Source: Amia ocellicauda
Taxonomy: Eukaryota > Chordata > Actinopteri > Amiiformes > Amiidae
Reading direction: 5' to 3'
DNA: 64,000 bases
Assembly: GCF_036373705.1 (NCBI RefSeq)
Contig: NW_027102663.1
Coordinates: forward strand, 62,001 to 126,000
Shown here: positions 42,841-54,696 of the stretch, piece after piece
Numbering within the stretch: position 1 is the first letter of the stretch
How the letters are laid out: each line of letters starts with the position of its first letter
Translations under genes and position numbers: made by a program
The notes under the pieces: model-generated
The model's input: only the letters and a program-made list of their open reading frames with translations
Databases searched by the model: none
What the model was told of the DNA's origin: nothing

Positions 42841-43551
42841 TTAGAAGAGAGTAGCCCCTGAGCCGTCAGACCCCCCTCCAAAACCCCACACGTCGTCTGT
42901 TTTATCATCGTCGTCGTCATTCAAGGGGGATATATAATCCATAATCCAGCATATTCTCCTTCTAACCAAATCCAGTTGCGAACATTTGGTCAAGATGTCA
43001 AAACCATCATTTATACAGTTTATGACCTCTTTCAAGAACGGCCAGTCCACGGCGTCAAACATAATTTCAGTAACCTGTTTTTCTGGATCCTCCACACCCC
43101 CTTCAATAGGGTTTGTAATCAGGGTACTGCTAAACAAAACCTTACGATCTGTAGTTAGAGATAGACTCTTCACCACTCTACCGTAGTTCTGCAAGCTTTC
43201 CCATTCACACCTTTCAAAACCCTGAGTCGGAGACTCCATTTCGCATTCTCTTGGACCCTCTTGCAAGCCTTCTAGAGTCTTATCCACAAGCCCCAGATCT
43301 CTCCAGGCCATCACCTTCAACCAGTCCTCATAAGAGTATTCAATTACCGTCTCAAAAGGTTCCAACGTACCCTCCTTCTCTCCCAAAGCAAAAAGCTCCA
43401 CTCCAACATAGCTGGGATCCCTTTTAAAGCGGTAACCCCGTCGAGCCCCCCAGAACAACACCCAGGAGCGTTCAATCTTCAAATTGGTGAGTACAGGAAC
43501 CCTTGCCCGGGATTGTTTCTTGCGGGGTTTCATGTTGATGTCGCTGGACAT
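42841..43551 (-). CDS. Outermost right-arm gene, long form (C)
   Basis: 236-codon frame identical in translation to 33196-33906. TATA-like box at 43618-43625. Confidence 0.55.
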   Translation of the reverse strand: MSSDINMKPRKKQSRARVPVLTNLKIERSWVLFWGARRGYRFKRDPSYVGVELFALGEKEGTLEPFETVIEYSYEDWLKVMAWRDLGLVDKTLEGLQEGPRECEMESPTQGFERCEWESLQNYGRVVKSLSLTTDRKVLFSSTLITNPIEGGVEDPEKQVTEIMFDAVDWPFLKEVINCINDGFDILTKCSQLDLVRRRICWIMDYISPLNDDDDDKTDDVWGFGGGSDGSGATLF

Positions 43552-43670
43552 GTTGAAGAAGCGGGATGTTTCTGATGCTGAGAATTAAAGAGGTATTGCC
43601 TAAAAGCAGCGCGGGTTCTTAAATAGAGAGGAGAGTTTCGGGGCGTTGCCTTCAGAGGGGTGGGGGTATT

Positions 43671-43854
43671 TATGGGTGGCCTTGATGTTCAGGGTTTTAT
43701 GGGTGTACACTTTCTGACGGATATGACGTAGGAATAATTAAGGAAATAACTCTACCTAAAATCACGCCCCCCAATTATGACGTAGGAATATTAATAAGCT
43801 TAGGGCATACGTCATAACAAAATAGGCCGCGCCCAAAAAACCCTACTATCTACT
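43671..43854 (-). repeat. Right terminal inverted repeat of Polinton C
   Basis: Ends ctatctact, followed by cttatg at 43855-43860 and monomer sequence tagttgaagg. Confidence 0.92.
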
Positions 43855-44170
43855 CTTATGTAGTTGAAGGCGCAGTATAGCTCTGATAGTCTGGTGGTGA
43901 CGGAAGACCACCAGCCGTTTGAACAAGCCATTCAGCATCACCTTGTTGGGCTAAGTGCAGGCACTGTCAGAGCGCAGGGCGTCCTGCCTTTGAAAGAGTT
44001 TCCGAAGTGTCCTGATGTGCCCTTTAGCAATGCCAAACAGGTCTGTGAAAATGGCATCCTTTCGCGGCACTTCAGACGCCATCTCACAGTCTAGCCGACC
44101 TGAAATGCCTGAGCCCGTTTTACCAGCAGGCTTCAACGGTAACCGTTTGAAGCAAGACGTGGCGGTGTCA

Positions 44171-44243
44171 GTTTCCGTAGTGTAGCGGTTATCACGTTCG
44201 CCTAACACGCGAAAGGTCCCCGGTTCGAAACCGGGCGGAAACA
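44171..44243 (+). tRNA. tRNA-Val (AAC), looks intact
   Basis: Duplicate of 34526-34598 with the same tttt stop 20 bp downstream (44263-44266). Confidence 0.92.
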
Positions 44244-44809
44244 GCCTGCTGTGGGCCGGCCCTTTTCGTCCTGTTTGCCCTCGTGGTTCCCCGGAGGCGG
44301 TGGGTAGCTTTTCTTCATTGGAGTGCCCGAAATCGGTGCTCTCAGAGCGTCCGTCCGTCGACAGGTTGAAATTGTAAACGCTGGTGTAGCCACTTTTAAT
44401 TAAAATCTGATGATGATGATGATGATGATGTTGTTGTTGTTGTTCTTGTTGTCATCGTGGTCGCCGTCATTATTATTGTTAAAGTAAAGCAGTAGTTAGA
44501 TTTGTTGCTACCGTAAGGTGTAGAAGGCACAATAGCTCTGTGATTGTCTGATGGTGGCACAAGACGAGCAGCAGCTGTTTGAACAAGCCATTGAGCATCA
44601 CCTTGTTGGGGTAAGTGTAAGTCTTGTCATAGCTCAGGGCATTCTTCCTTTAAAAGAGTTTCCAAAGTGTCCTGATGTGCCCTTGAGCAATGCAATATAG
44701 GTCAGTGAAAATAGAAACCTTTATCTCACAGGCAGGCCCACGGGAAACGCCTGTGCGCGTTTTACCAGCCTGCTTCGATGGGAGCCAATCGAAACCCCAG
44801 GACAGGTTG

Positions 44810-44882
44810 GTTTCTGTAGTGTAGTGGCTATCATGTTCGCCTCACACGCGAGAAGTCCCTGGTTCGAAACTGGGCGGAAACA
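44810..44882 (+). tRNA. tRNA-Val (CAC), diverged
   Basis: Duplicate of 35165-35237 with the same G-U-rich stems. Confidence 0.75.
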
Positions 44883-45771
44883 ACCCGCGGTGCACGCGTG
44901 CCAGTGCCGTGTTACCCGTCCTCATCTCTCTGCCCCATGGCCGGCCGTCGTTTTCTCTTCCTCGGAGTGGCAAGAAATCCTGACCTTGAGAACAAATGAT
45001 CGCAGAAGGGTAGCTTTGCGAGGCGCTGGAACTGACACTTTTAAAATCGATACATGTCGTTGCTGTTGCAATACGACCGTAGCAGGATCGGTGACATTGC
45101 TGTTACTCTTATGTAGTTGAAGGCGCAAAATAGCTCTGATAGTCTGGTGGTGACGGAAGACCACCAGCCGTTTGAACAAGCCATTCAGCATCACCTTGTT
45201 GGGCTAAGTGCAGGCACTGTCTGATCGCAGGGCGTCCTGCCTTTGAAAGAGTTTCCGAAGTATCCCGAAATCGGTGCACTCAGAGCGTCCGTCCGTCGAC
45301 AGGTTGAAATTGTAAACGCTGGTGTAGCCACTTTTAATTAAAATCTGATGATGATGATGATGATGTTGTTGTTGTTCTTGTTGATGTTGTTGTTGTTGTT
45401 GTTGTTCTTGTTGTCGTCGTAGTCGCCGTCATTATTAATGTTAAAGTAAAGCAGTAGTTAGATTTGTTGCTACCGTAAGGTGCAGAAGGCACAATAGCTC
45501 TGTGATTGTCTGATGGTGGCACAAGACGAGCAGCAGCTGTTTGAACAAGCCATTGAGCATCACCTTGTTGGGGTAAGTGTAAGTCTTGTCATTGCTCAGG
45601 GCGTTCTTCCTTTGAAAGAGTTTCCAAAGTGTCCTGATGTGCCCTTGAGCAATGCAAAATAGGTCAGTGAAAATAGAAACCTTTATCTCACAGGCTGGCC
45701 CACGGGAAACGCCTGTGTGCGTTTTACCAGCCGGCTTCGATAGGAGTTATTCGAAACACCAGGACGGGTTG

Positions 45772-45844
45772 GTTTCCGTAGTGTAGTGGCTATCACGTTC
45801 GCCTAACGCACGAAAGGTCCCCGGTTTGAAACCGGGCGGAAAGA
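45772..45844 (+). pseudogene. tRNA-Val mosaic pseudogene
   Basis: Duplicate of 36127-36199, with the same CAC-type D arm, AAC anticodon and broken acceptor end. Confidence 0.75.
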
Positions 45845-46308
45845 GCCTGCTGTGGGCCGGCCCTTTTCGTCCTGCTTGCCCTCGTGGTTCCCCAGAGGCG
45901 GTAGGTGGCTTTTCTTCATTGGAGTTCCCGAAATTGTTGGACTCAGAGCGTCCGTCCGTCGACAGGTTGAAATTGTAAACGCTGGTGTAGCCACTTTTAA
46001 TTAAAATCTGATGATGATGTTATTGTTCTTGTTGTTGTTGTTGTTGTTCTTGTTTTTCTTTTTGTCGTCGTGGTCGCCGTCATTATTATTGTTAAAGTAA
46101 AGCTACCGTAAGGTGTAGAAGGCACAATAGCTCTGTGATTGTCTGATGGTGGCACAAGACGAGCAGCAGCTGTTTGAACAAGCCATTGAGCATCACCTTG
46201 TTGGGGTAAGTGTAAGTCTTGTCATAGCTCAGGGCGTTCTTCCTTTGAAAGAGTTTCCAAAGTGTCCTGATGTGTCCTTGAGCAATGCAAAATAGGTCAG
46301 TGAAAATA

Positions 46309-47493
46309 CACTCACCTAAAGGATTATTAGGAACACCATACTAATACTATGTTTGACACCCTTTCGCCTTCAGAACTGACTTAATTCTACGTGGCATTGA
46401 TTCAACAAGGTGCTGAAAGCATTCTTTAGAAATGTTGGCCCAAATTGATAGGATAGCATCTTGCAGTTGATGGAGATTTGTGGGATGCACATCCAGGGCA
46501 CGAAGCTCCCGTTCCACCACATCCCAAAGATGCTCTATTGGGTTGAGATCTGGTGACTGTGGGGGCCAGTTTAGTACAGTGAACTCATTGTCATGTTCAA
46601 GAAACCAATTTGAAATGATTCAACCTTTGTGACATGGTGCATTATCCTGCTGGAAGTAGCCATCAGAGGATGGGTACATGGTGGTCATAAAGGGATGGAC
46701 ATGGTCAGAAACAATGCTCAGGTAGGCCGTGGCATTTAAACGATGCCCAATTGGCACTAAGGAGCCTAAAGTGTGCCAAGAAAACATCCCCCACACCATT
46801 ACACCACCACCACCAGCCTGCACAGTGGTAACAAGGCATGATGGATCCATGTTCTCATTCTGTTTACGTCAAATTCTGACTCTACCATCTGAATGTCTCA
46901 ACAGAAATCGAGACTCATCAGACCAGGCAACAACTGTCCAATTTTGGTGAGTTTGTGCAAATTGTAGCCTCTTTTTCCTATTTGTAGTGGAGATGAGTGG
47001 TACCCGGTGGGGTCTTCTGCTGTTGTAGCCCATCCGCCTCAAGGTTGTACGTGTTGTGGCTTCACAAATGCTTTGCTGCATACCTCGGTTGTAACGAGTG
47101 GTTATTTCAGTCAAAGTTGCTCTTCTATCAGCTTGAATCAGTCGGCCCATTCTCCTCTGACCTCTAGCATCAACAAGGCATTTTCGCCCACAGGACTGCC
47201 GCATACTGGATGTTTTTCCCTTTTCACACCATTCTTTGTAAACCCTAGAAATGGTTGTGCGTGAAAATCCCAGTAACTGAGCAGATTGTGAAATACTCAG
47301 ACCAGCCCGTCTGGCACCAACAACCATGCCACGCTCAAAATTGCTTAAATCACCTTTCTTTCCCATTCAGACTTTCAGTTTGGAGTTCAGGAGATTGTCT
47401 TGACCAGGACCACACCCCTAAATGCATTGAAGCAACTGCCATATGATTGGTTGGTTATTGAACAGGTGTTCCTAATAATCCTTTAGGTGAGTG
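46309..47493 (-). mobile_element. Tc1/mariner-type DNA transposon, duplicated copy
   Basis: Same insertion site, TA flanks and inverted repeats as 36664-37848. It was carried along by the segmental duplication and is not a second transposition. The transposase frames at 46620-46850 and 46869-47366 share the same disruptions. Confidence 0.95.
46620..47366 (-). pseudogene. Tc1-like transposase pseudogene, duplicated copy
   Basis: Two frames of 76 and 165 codons, translated identically to those at 36975-37721. Confidence 0.9.
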
Positions 47494-47591
47494 TAGAAAC
47501 CTTTATCTCACAGGCTGGCCCACGGGAAACGCCTGTGCGCGTTTTACCAGCCGGCTTCGATGGGAGCCATTCGAAACACCAGGACAGGTCG

Positions 47592-47664
47592 GTTTCCGTA
47601 GTGTAGTGGCTATCACGTTCGCCTCACACGCGAAAGGTCCCTGGTTCGAAACCGGGCGGAAACA
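47592..47664 (+). tRNA. tRNA-Val (CAC), looks intact
   Basis: Duplicate of 37947-38019. It again lies 25 bp before a Polinton edge. Confidence 0.88.
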
Positions 47665-47688
47665 ACCCGCGGTGCATGCGTGCTAGTG

Positions 47689-48051
47689 CACACAGTGCTG
47701 ACCACAAGTGAAGGTCTGAAGACTTTGTACTTGACGACCGCTGTAAATGGTTTCTTGACAGTTGTTGAGCAGAAAGTTATTGATCTTCCGAGGGAAAGGT
47801 CTGAAATCCGGGGGGTTTGCATAGGAATCAAAAAATTCACCATGGTGGTCCTCCCTTAGATAAATAGCCAGCCAATGTTCTCCGGGCATATTTTTAGGGT
47901 GTGTGTTGATTATGTACATTGCAGGTAAATTCTTGATCTTAAATTTAGGCAGCTGATCGCAGGCGTAGACTCCTTGAAACAGTTTCCGTGAGCCGGCCAG
48001 GGCATTCATGATGTGGTTGAGCTCTCTGGTGTTCATTTTAATAATAATCAT
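47689..48051 (-). pseudogene. Adenain-like protease, 5' part (D)
   Basis: Counterpart of 38044-38406, with the same array junction. Confidence 0.75.
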
Positions 48052-49353
48052 ACGGAACGTTTCTCCTCTGATTCACCTCAATAATGTTGTCAAACACAGC
48101 ATACACGACCATATTTACAGTGTGTGGTAGAGGCTGCTTGAAACGCATCTCCAAACGCATATTGCCCGTCTTCATCAGTGAAATATGTTGTCCACACTCT
48201 TCGTCAGGGGTCAGGTTAAAACCATACAGGGTGTAACCGCTGCAGTATTCCCGGCGATCGATCAGCAGAGTTTGATCCTTGAGATGGCGACCCGTAGCCA
48301 GTACTAGACTGTAATATTCACGAACCGCATTGCCGTTTTCAAAGTCAGGTTGAAAAGGTCTGGATGGAACCTGCACACCATCGACGTACAATGCTATAAA
48401 TTCCGCGTTATAATGTTTAAAGTTAAAGGTGTTCTTGTTGTAAACCCCGGTAAATGCATCATTATCCACGAGACCTATAATAACCTGTTTTGGGAGCTGT
48501 CCTAGAAACAGATTTTCCTGGTTCATCACCCGTGTCCCTGCGGGGATACTGTGGACTTTCATATAGACTCTTTCGATCGGGTACTTGGCGTTTGCCGTCA
48601 CTAACGCCAGCGCGTGTCCTAGTTTAACCGCCGGGGAGACGGACACTTATTTCACAAACAGCGAGGCCGATAATATGGTCAGTTTATATTTTTCCGTATC
48701 AGGGGTCATCAGACAAAAAGCACTTTTACTACGGATCATTTTAATTTTAATGTCTACCCCGTTGAGCATGAGTTTTTCTTGGAAAAATATGTCTGCATGG
48801 ATATGCCCCATTAGCTCAAAGGTCCTCCCTTCTGTTGAAGAGGCCGATCTTTTTTGCAAACCCTTATTGAGTCCCTCTGGATCCTTGTCGTCCATAGCTT
48901 CCGGGATGTCTTTGAAGAGAAGGCCGGGGCTGAACTGTTTGCTTAGGGTCTCCTCACTATAATTAAGGATACACTCCATCATGACTCTATAGGGGTAAGT
49001 ATTGCTGCTTTGACTAATGAGCCGATCTCCCAGGGTCACATCCACCTGTGAAAACATGGTGGCCACCGGGTAATTGATTAATTGATGACCCCAGCGTTGG
49101 CCGTCTTCTCGATTGCATCGCCATCCTAATCAGTCACTTTACAGTTCATTAAAATAAATGTGTTATTCAAATCAATATAATCCTCGCCATTGCCAGCTAT
49201 AAAAAACTCCAGAGGGGCCGTGTCTGAAATTGCAGAAAGAGGGGGAATCTCTACATATATGATCTTATCTATACTCGTTTGAGTGTATGGAACTGTAAAC
49301 AGATCCAGTTCTGATTTGACGCATTCTTCCGATAGACTGTTGACAAAAGACAT
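48038..49353 (-). pseudogene. Major capsid protein (D)
   Basis: Counterpart of 38393-39708 with the same breaks. Confidence 0.87.
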
Positions 49354-49355
49354 GT

Positions 49356-49859
49356 TTAAAAGATGTATCCTGAGGCTCTATTTTTCTTTCTTTGAGACTT
49401 TCTTTTTGCAGGTTTTTTCTTGTGCTGCTTCCTTCTCCGAGTGTTTCCACGATATGTTGGAGAATGAGAGATTCTTCGTTTTTTGTTAGCCACGGATCTT
49501 CGTCGCCCTGGTGGACACATGCTGTTTCTTCTTTTACCCCCCCTCCTCGCCATTACCATGAGACCCGAACCCTCCTGATGCTCATGGCTAGCTGCCCGGT
49601 TCATAACATTGGTGAACACGTCACTAACAATATTTTTAGCCGCTGATTTCAAGTGGGGTCTGGCTATAGCAAAGCCTCTCTTAAGCAGGGGTACGGCCAT
49701 TCTAAAGAGACCATGAAAGAGTCCTCCTAGACCGGCGCCATACATTGTGGGGGCTCCTACAAAACCGGGCAAGCCGTTCCCGGCTTGCATCTTGTAATAA
49801 TCCACATAGGCGCTAGGATCTACATAACCCCTCGAGGTAGCCATTTTAATAATGTACAA
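49356..49859 (-). CDS. pVI/X-like basic protein (D)
   Basis: Whole 167-codon frame, same translation as 39711-40214. Confidence 0.57.
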   Translation of the reverse strand: MYIIKMATSRGYVDPSAYVDYYKMQAGNGLPGFVGAPTMYGAGLGGLFHGLFRMAVPLLKRGFAIARPHLKSAAKNIVSDVFTNVMNRAASHEHQEGSGLMVMARRGGKRRNSMCPPGRRRSVANKKRRISHSPTYRGNTRRRKQHKKKPAKRKSQRKKNRASGYIF

Positions 49860-50692
49860 ACTGTTTCAGGGGTCGAAAATGTAGTTTGACAATAACTTTA
49901 CTGAAGCGGAAGGGTACGTTGATATTCTGATCCGATTTTACTTCGATCGTGATGTTGTCAAATTGGGTCTTTGAGACTGGTACGTAGTGTGGCTTGTCAT
50001 AAGTAATTGTGACCATGTCATTGCTTTTACCTTTAATAAGTACATTTCTCAAAAGGGGGACATAACTATCCCCGACCCTCTGGTGGGTTATGATATCCGT
50101 ATACACATAAAGAGTGTAAAAGCCGCCCCACCACTTCTGAGAACCTGCTCTCTGTGTCAGAATAGATCCCAAATATACGCCCCAGTTGGCCGCTGGTTTG
50201 AATGCTAATACCTGGTTTTGACACCTTGTACACTCTGTTTTTAATAGGGTTGTAATATAGCTTGATGTTGGGGGTGCCTTCTGAGAACTGTTTATGCATC
50301 TCATCTAATATTTTATCCACATTGTCATAATAACCTCCTTGTATCGTGAATGTCCATTGACTCTTTTTAACATCATCAAAAATGGCGAAGGTGGCATCCT
50401 TATCTTGTAAAACAGCCCAAGTGTAAGGATACTGTATTTCCGCCAACCCCACTTCCCACGACCCCCTTAGATCTATAGATTTTCCAAATTGTACCGTGTA
50501 ACTGGATATTTCATTTTTAGGGTATATATCGAGAGAGGCGTTACTGGGTAGAGTCACGTAGAAGCCTCCTGATTCCATCTTGAGTATCGAAAGTAATGCC
50601 CACAACACACCCGCGGGCAAGTTGTTATAAGGATTGAATATCGCAAACCTGTTGTTCCGGGACCCAACTATTGAACTTTTCAGGCCATCCAA
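49846..50692 (-). pseudogene. Penton protein (D)
   Basis: Counterpart of 40201-41047, broken in the same way. Confidence 0.77.
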
Positions 50693-51734
50693 GCCATTTC
50701 ATCAACACATATTTTTTCCGGTTCTGGGTTTTTTCAGCTAATATCTTTTCAACTCTGTATACACTGTCTTTACCCACAATAATTTTTTGTAACTCGGCTT
50801 CGTAAAACGTTCCTTCTATATCCTCCCCGTCATAGTCTTTTAACCGGTACACGGGTGGGTCTCTAGCCAACTGTTCGGTAACTGTAAAATATTCGTCAGA
50901 AAATGTTTCTTCATAACCTTTGGCAAAAGTACTCCTTAGCTTTGAAACGCGAACCACATCACCGATGTTGAACTTATAAGTAGTTTTTCCCTTCTTAATA
51001 AATGGTCCGTATAATTTTTTATAGACCTTAAAAGAATTACTTTGATCAACATCTTTAGGCTTCATTTTAATACTGGTGTGATACCCTTGGTTGTAAGCAT
51101 CGATAAAATCCTGAACTTTATCAAAATACTTGAACGTGTTGACCGCTGTAAAATATCTCCACATTTTGGTCTTTATGGTGCGGTTAAACCTCTCCACTAC
51201 CGATGCCCTAAGCTCATTACCGGTGGTGAAATGATGTATTTTGTGTCTCTTCAGTAGATTCTGAAATTCTCTGTTGAGAAACTCTTTTCCTTTATCAGTC
51301 TGCAGTTTTTTAGGACATCGACCCTGGGACAATATATCCTCAAAGGCCCTTGTCACCGCCCGACCTGTTTTATTATGTAGAATGCGAGCCCAGGCATATT
51401 TTGATAACACATCGATACACATCAACATCAATTTGTGACCATTGTTATGTTTTGATAAATTTGACATATCGACTAGATCCATTTGCCATTGTGAGTCTAT
51501 GTCAGTTGCATATACGCGGTTTCTTTTAAAGTTAATCCTGAGAGGTTTATGTAAGGTATAGGCGTCTTGTTCCCGTAACCATTCTGAAACAACCACATCA
51601 TTAACCTTCACTCCGGCCTCAGCGAGTCCTCTTTGAAAACCCTTCTTACCCGCCAAACCCCCAATCTTGGCTGGGTTGTAGTATAGTTCCTGCATTTGGG
51701 GAGCTTGCCGAGTCATTCTGCCAAATAACCACAC
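50625..51734 (-). CDS. Integrase with chromodomain, whole frame (D)
   Basis: 369 codons, one amino-acid difference near the start (MWLFGRM in place of MWLFDRM), catalytic residues and chromodomain kept. Confidence 0.95.
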   Translation of the reverse strand: MWLFGRMTRQAPQMQELYYNPAKIGGLAGKKGFQRGLAEAGVKVNDVVVSEWLREQDAYTLHKPLRINFKRNRVYATDIDSQWQMDLVDMSNLSKHNNGHKLMLMCIDVLSKYAWARILHNKTGRAVTRAFEDILSQGRCPKKLQTDKGKEFLNREFQNLLKRHKIHHFTTGNELRASVVERFNRTIKTKMWRYFTAVNTFKYFDKVQDFIDAYNQGYHTSIKMKPKDVDQSNSFKVYKKLYGPFIKKGKTTYKFNIGDVVRVSKLRSTFAKGYEETFSDEYFTVTEQLARDPPVYRLKDYDGEDIEGTFYEAELQKIIVGKDSVYRVEKILAEKTQNRKKYVLMKWLGWPEKFNSWVPEQQVCDIQSL

Positions 51735-51888
51735 AGACCCACACTATGCGCAAAGTTTTTATACAAGGTTTTTTATTCAACTTCAGGAGAGCAGATACCC
51801 CTTTTTAGACATTTGAGAAAAGTATAACATACACAACAATTTTTTCTACGGTCCAGACAAAAAGAAATCAGATGATTGGTTACTTGAT

Positions 51889-52281
51889 CTATATCAACAA
51901 ATATACCTGTTTCTTTATCTTGTAGGCACACACCTCAGTTACATATGTAAATAAAACAACAATATGACCTATTTTAAAAGTAAACAGAGGTGTATTAAAC
52001 ATGCTCAGTAAAAGGTCATACAGATGTTGATGAAATGGCCTAATATCATTCTTGGCCCCCTTGAGCGCTTCATCCCAGTGTTCGTACCCCCCGGTCTTTG
52101 TTACAGCAGCCATTCACTTTTCCAGGTTTGAAAGTTGATCCTCATCGATGGTTAAATCTGTAGAGAAAAGGCTCGCGTTGGCTACTTTTCTGTCAAGCAC
52201 ATGGTGTAATAGCGCTCTCAGGTTAGCTGCAGAGTGTTGATGACAGAACCAGTTGCAGAAGCAGTCCAGAACATTCCCCAT
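51889..52281 (-). pseudogene. Candidate Bcl-2-like apoptosis regulator (D)
   Basis: Starts MGNVLDCFC and contains the BH1-like FKIGHIVVLF block in the 74-codon segment 51889-52113. Same organisation as copy A. Broken. Confidence 0.35.
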
Positions 52282-52293
52282 GTTCAAAGTCCC

Positions 52294-53178
52294 TTAGTTC
52301 AGGTCAGAGTCTGAATCAGTGGCGTAGATGTCGAATTCTTCGTCGCTGCCCCCAGCTTTAACTTCTTTACGGAAGAAATAAGCTTTTAGCTTGCCAGCGG
52401 TTTTTCTACTCGGCTCATCCAGGTCATTGAGCAGCTGCCCAAGTTTCTCTATTATAAACGGCTCCTTTTTCAGCTCCAGCAAAATCTCATCTATGATTTT
52501 CTGGACTTGTCCCACAGTGACATGTATGTGGGAGTAAGAGAGCGCCTTGATTAGTGCCGGTTTCAGCCACGGTTTGTTCAGTCTTCTGTAAAACACATTG
52601 AAATAGAACAGGAAATAGTAACGGTCTGGTTCAAACAAACAACTGTGTCTCAACTGACTGGGGTGATTCACTTCACACCCCCGACAGACTTCTTTCAGAG
52701 CTCGGTCGATGAGAGCACTCAGAATATACACCAGGGTGCTTTTAACCACTCTGCTTACTTGGTCACATACCCCGGGCATAAATCCTGCGTCTTCATCACG
52801 CCCCCGGGACAGTCCGATGCTCATTGGGTCGCCTGGTGGTTTGTGGGGTGTTTCTCCATCCATTGGACTGACCCCCTCCTGAGACGCACAGACGGTAGAC
52901 AGTTCGGCAAAATCGAGGCCCTCCATGAGCTCCAGAGGCTGGGGATCCCCGAGACTCATTTGGACATCCATCGCACCGCATGTTGTTTCGTCCTGAGGGA
53001 CCGGGGTCTGAGGTCTTGGAGAGTAACCACAGTCAAAGGGTTCCAGAGTGTATACAAAATCTGGGGAATAGAACCAGGGGTGATCCCGGGTTTGAAGAGG
53101 CCTGTAGAGCCTGTCGACGTCCGCAGCTTTCGGGTAAGACATTCTCTTTAATTTTAAACCATGAATGAATTGTTGCAC
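52294..53178 (-). CDS. Putative zinc-binding HPSQ protein (D)
   Basis: 294-codon frame differing from 17464-18348 by very few residues. Motif CRGCEVNHPSQLRHSC and acidic tail kept. Confidence 0.6.
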   Translation of the reverse strand: MQQFIHGLKLKRMSYPKAADVDRLYRPLQTRDHPWFYSPDFVYTLEPFDCGYSPRPQTPVPQDETTCGAMDVQMSLGDPQPLELMEGLDFAELSTVCASQEGVSPMDGETPHKPPGDPMSIGLSRGRDEDAGFMPGVCDQVSRVVKSTLVYILSALIDRALKEVCRGCEVNHPSQLRHSCLFEPDRYYFLFYFNVFYRRLNKPWLKPALIKALSYSHIHVTVGQVQKIIDEILLELKKEPFIIEKLGQLLNDLDEPSRKTAGKLKAYFFRKEVKAGGSDEEFDIYATDSDSDLN

Positions 53179-53245
53179 CTTTTATCCTATCTCTTCACTA
53201 CGTCACGACACACCGCCCTCTTAGAAGAGAGTAGCCCCTGAGCCG

Positions 53246-53650
53246 TCAGACCCCCCTCCAAAACCCCACACGTCGTCTGTCGTAGTTCTGCAAGCTTTCC
53301 CATTCACACCTTTCAAAACCCTGAGTCGGAGACTCCATTTCGCATTCTCTTGGACCCTCTTGCAAGCCTTCTAGAGTCTTATCCACAAGCCCCAGATCTC
53401 TCCAGGCCATCACCTTCAACCAGTCCTCATAAGAGTATTCAATTACCGTCTCAAAAGGTTCCAACGTACCCTCCTTCTCTCCCAAAGCAAGAAGCTCCAC
53501 TCCAACATAGCTGGGATCCCTTTTAAAGCGGTAACCCCGTCGAGCCCCCCAGAACAACACCCAGGAGCGTTCAATCTTCAAATTGGTGAGTACAGGAACC
53601 CTTGCCCGGGATTGTTTCTTGCGGGGTTTCATGTTGATGTCGCTGGACAT
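53246..53650 (-). pseudogene. Outermost right-arm gene, short form (D)
   Basis: 134 codons, identical in translation to 18416-18820. This supports the sister relation of the right ends of A and D. Confidence 0.5.
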
Positions 53651-53769
53651 GTTGAAGAAGCGGGATGTTTCAGAAGCTGAGAATTGAAGAGGTATTGCCT
53701 AAAAGAAGCGCGGGTTCTTAAATAGAGAGGAGAGTTTCGGGGCGTTGCCTTCAGAGGGGTGGGGGTATT

Positions 53770-53953
53770 TATGGGTGGCCTTGTTGTTCAGGGTTTTATG
53801 GGTGTACACTTTCTGACGGATATGACGTAGGAATAATTAAGGAAATAACTCTACCTAAAATCACGCCCCCCAATTATGACGTAGGAATATTAATAAGCTT
53901 AGGGCATACGTCATAACAAAATAGGCCGCGCCCAAAAAACCCTACTATCTACT
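53770..53953 (-). repeat. Right terminal inverted repeat of Polinton D
   Basis: Ends ctatctact, followed by cttatg at 53954-53959. Confidence 0.92.
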
Positions 53954-54623
53954 CTTATGTAGTTGAAGGCGCAGTATAGCTCTCATAGTCTGGTGGTGAC
54001 GGAAGACCTCCAGCCGTTTGAACAAGCCATTCAGCATCACCTTGTTGGGCTAAGTGCAGGCACTGTCAGAGCGCAGGGCGACCTGCCTTTGATAGAGTTT
54101 CCTAAGTGTCCCGAAATCGGTGCACTCAGAGCGTCCGTCCGTCGACAGGTTGAAATTGTAAACGCTGGTGTAGCCACTTTTAATTAAAATATGATGATGA
54201 TGATGATGATGTTGTTGTTCTTGTTCTTGTTCTTGTTGTTGTTGTTGTTCTTGTTTTTCTTGTTGTCGTCGTGGTCGCCGTCATTATTATTGTTAAAGTA
54301 AAGCAGTAGTTAGATTTGTAGCTACCGTAAGGTGTAGAAGGCACAATAGCTCTGTGATTGTCTGATGGTGGCACAAGACGAGCAGCAGCTGTTTGAACAA
54401 GCCATTGAGCATCACCTTGTTGGGGTAAGTGCAGGCACTGTCAGAGCGCAGGGCGTCCTGCCTTTGAAAGAGTTTCCAAAGTGTCCTGATGTGCCCTTTA
54501 GCAATGCAAAATAGGTCAGTGAAAATAGAAACCTTTATCTCACAGGCTGGCCCACGGGAAACGCCTGTGCGCGTTTTATCAGCCTGCTTCGATGGAAGCC
54601 ATTCGAAACACCAGGACGGGTCG

Positions 54624-54696
54624 TTTTCCGTAGTGTAGTGGCTATCACGTTTGCCTCACACGCGAAAGGTCCCCGGTTCGAAACCGGGCGGAAACA
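54624..54696 (+). tRNA. tRNA-Val (CAC), first base changed
   Basis: Counterpart of 19419-19491 with the same t at position 1. Confidence 0.8.

Larger units (their letters stand above)
38044..43854. mobile_element. Polinton C, right part (5.8 kb)
   Basis: This copy spans from within the protease gene to a complete right inverted repeat, all genes leftward. Its left edge adjoins tRNA array 3 directly. The integrase and pVI/X-like frames look whole. The capsid and penton genes are broken, with about five breaks in total. Nearly identical to copy D over most of its length. Confidence 0.93.
43855..47688 (+). repeat. tRNA-Val tandem array 4
   Basis: Copy of array 3 at an offset of 9,645 bp, including tract lengths, tRNA defects and the Tc1 insertion. 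By eye, very few bases differ. Confidence 0.92.
47689..53953. mobile_element. Polinton D, right part (6.3 kb)
   Basis: The left part is nearly identical to copy C. From about 52.1 kb onward it follows copy A instead, with the long HPSQ gene and the short outermost gene. It has a complete right inverted repeat at the shared array site. Broken, with about six breaks. Confidence 0.93.
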
